Below are positions 5,059-5,163 of a stretch of 5,163 nt of DNA, piece by piece (the first letter of the stretch is position 1; each line of letters begins with the position of its first letter). The position numbers were made by a program, and so were the translations under genes. Location of the stretch: the NCBI GenBank assembly GCA_013204195.1, contig JABMOJ010000016.1, forward strand, positions 1 to 5,163, read 5' to 3'. The notes under the pieces were generated by a model. The model made no database searches and was not told the DNA's origin. It saw only the letters and a program-made list of their open reading frames with translations. The DNA is from SAR86 cluster bacterium. GTDB taxonomy: Bacteria > Pseudomonadota > Gammaproteobacteria > Pseudomonadales > Azotimanducaceae.

Positions 5059-5163
5059 ATGGCCCATTCAGTGATTGATCTACGCAGTGACACAGTAACC
5101 CAACCCACAGCCCCCATGCTCGATGCGATGCGGGTTGCCGAAACCGGCGACGATGTTTATGGC
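5059..5163 (+). CDS. ltaE: Low-specificity L-threonine aldolase, N-terminal part (partial, 3' end outside the window)
   Basis: The first 35 codons of a pyridoxal-phosphate enzyme that cleaves L-threonine or L-allo-threonine to glycine and acetaldehyde. The frame runs [20 protein letters not shown] and then [15 protein letters not shown] up to the window edge. I-D-L-R-S-D-T-V-T (6-14), P-x-x-x-M-L-x-A-M and G-D-D-V-Y-G (30-35) are the standard N-terminal signature of the GLY1/LtaE family. The pyridoxal-binding lysine lies beyond the window, so activity cannot be checked. The ATG at 5059 is chosen as the first in frame; the E. coli protein begins directly at the M-I-D-L position, so a GTG at 5071 is a lesser alternative. 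No clear Shine-Dalgarno sequence precedes either. It is transcribed divergently from ribE across about 210 bases. Confidence 0.93.
   Translation, partial: MAHSVIDLRSDTVTQPTAPMLDAMRVAETGDDVYG

Noticed and set aside
1..5163. Mobile element, CRISPR, toxin-antitoxin, tRNA or defence system
   Set aside because: All long frames are accounted for by the genes listed, intergenic regions are short, and no terminal repeats, spacer arrays or tRNA folds were seen.

Overview
The window looks like ordinary chromosome from a gammaproteobacterium of moderate G+C content. Riboflavin synthase is very close to the enterobacterial form, and exonuclease III and threonine aldolase are of the usual proteobacterial kind. 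The exact genus cannot be read from the sequence. There is no rRNA, tRNA, CRISPR array, transposase, phage gene or other sign of mobile DNA.

Layout, left to right. The 3' end of exonuclease III (xthA, +) meets a leftward cluster head-on. That cluster reads pyrF, then a VanZ-like membrane protein, then a secreted YceI-like protein, all on the minus strand. pyrF and vanZ overlap by 4 bases and the next gap is about 37 bases, so this is probably one operon. A 246-base intergenic region (2094-2339) separates pyrF from a divergent PilZ-domain gene (+). It holds a near-consensus sigma-54 promoter facing the PilZ gene, a dyad symmetry and two short direct duplications. The PilZ gene converges on cysS (cysteinyl-tRNA synthetase, -), which lies 65 bases downstream of ribE (riboflavin synthase, -). 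The two are probably co-transcribed from a TTGACA-type promoter upstream of ribE. The last intergenic region (4847-5058) is AT-rich in the middle and leads into the first 35 codons of ltaE (L-threonine aldolase, +), which runs off the edge.

The genes are mostly housekeeping: DNA repair, UMP synthesis, flavin synthesis, cysteine charging of tRNA and threonine/glycine metabolism. The PilZ protein is the one signalling component, a putative cyclic-di-GMP receptor. No wholly new system is visible. The points most worth a second look are the sigma-54-type promoter of the PilZ gene with the unusual duplicated leader, a cysteinyl-tRNA synthetase of a type atypical for gammaproteobacteria that starts at TTG, the long (type 2) PyrF, and a Phe2-to-Tyr change in riboflavin synthase.
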